Source: an uncultured Nocardiopsis sp. (GTDB taxonomy: Bacteria > Actinomycetota > Actinomycetes > Streptosporangiales > Streptosporangiaceae). Taken from it: DNA of 6,464 nucleotides. Positions 6,361-6,464 of the stretch are shown here, piece after piece (position 1 is the first letter of the stretch; every line of letters starts with the position of its first letter). The stretch lies in the NCBI GenBank assembly GCA_937957845.1, contig CALGOD010000855.1:1-6464 (forward strand), given 5' to 3'. Made by a program: the position numbers and the translations under genes. The notes under the pieces are model-generated. The model ran no database searches and was not told the origin of the DNA. It saw only the letters and a program-made list of their open reading frames with translations.

Positions 6361-6464
6361 TCAGACTGCGCGAACCGACTCCGCCTGCGGCCCCTTGGGG
6401 CTGTCAACGACGTCGAACTCCACGCGCTGCTCTTCGTTCAGAGTGCGAAATCCATCGGATTCGA
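6361..6464 (-). CDS. Cold-shock domain protein, C-terminal part (runs off the window)
   Basis: The last 33 residues are present, including SDGFRTLNEEQRVEF followed by DVVDSPKGPQAESVRAV. This is the second half of the OB-fold of a CspA-type cold-shock protein, which in actinobacteria is normally about 65-68 residues. The family pattern SG(F/Y)R(S/T)L.E.Q.V.F......KGPQA..V is clear. Such proteins bind single-stranded RNA and DNA and act as RNA chaperones. The N-terminal half, with the RNP1 and RNP2 motifs, lies beyond the right edge. The gene points leftward, convergent with dapE, and has its own strong terminator. Which csp paralogue it is cannot be decided from this fragment. Confidence 0.9.
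   Translation of the reverse strand, partial: ESDGFRTLNEEQRVEFDVVDSPKGPQAESVRAV

Overview
The base composition (high GC, strong G/C third-position bias, GTG starts, GC-rich terminators without long U-tails) and the gene families point to a filamentous actinomycete. Nocardiopsidaceae or Streptosporangiales is my best guess from protein style; this is inference, with no marker gene present. The recognisable theme is the succinylase branch of lysine / meso-diaminopimelate (mDAP) biosynthesis together with a cell-wall-like membrane protein.

Layout, left to right. 1-102: edge sequence with nothing assignable. 125-1486 (-): a 453-residue actinobacterial protein of unknown function with a winged-helix-like segment. 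1705-1962 (-): an 85-residue SH3-like domain of the kind usually found at the N-terminus of Rv0428c-type GNAT acetyltransferases, here without the acetyltransferase. 2143-2463 (+): fdxA, a seven-iron ferredoxin with a structured leader. 2628-3734 (+): dapC, the PLP-dependent succinyl-DAP aminotransferase, separated from fdxA by a strong terminator-like hairpin. 3768-4742 (-): a single-pass membrane protein with a lytic-transglycosylase-like motif, convergent with dapC. 4849-5685 (+): dapD, tetrahydrodipicolinate N-succinyltransferase, divergent from the membrane protein and probably leaderless. A perfect 15-bp terminator hairpin follows. 5830-6315 (+): the first 161 residues of dapE, which stops abruptly in the middle of the metallopeptidase domain. 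6361-6464 (-): the C-terminal end of a cold-shock protein whose intrinsic terminator abuts the dapE break.

DapD succinylates tetrahydrodipicolinate, DapC transaminates the product to N-succinyl-LL-DAP, and DapE removes the succinyl group to give LL-DAP, the precursor of mDAP and lysine. The three genes are close together but appear to be separate transcription units. The clearest anomaly is the loss of the C-terminal half of dapE at a sharp junction with the convergent cold-shock locus: a real rearrangement or a chimeric assembly. I see no mobile element, CRISPR array, tRNA or rRNA, and no clear sign of a novel multi-gene system. The least-understood items are the 453-residue protein, the stand-alone SH3-like protein and the transglycosylase-like membrane protein.
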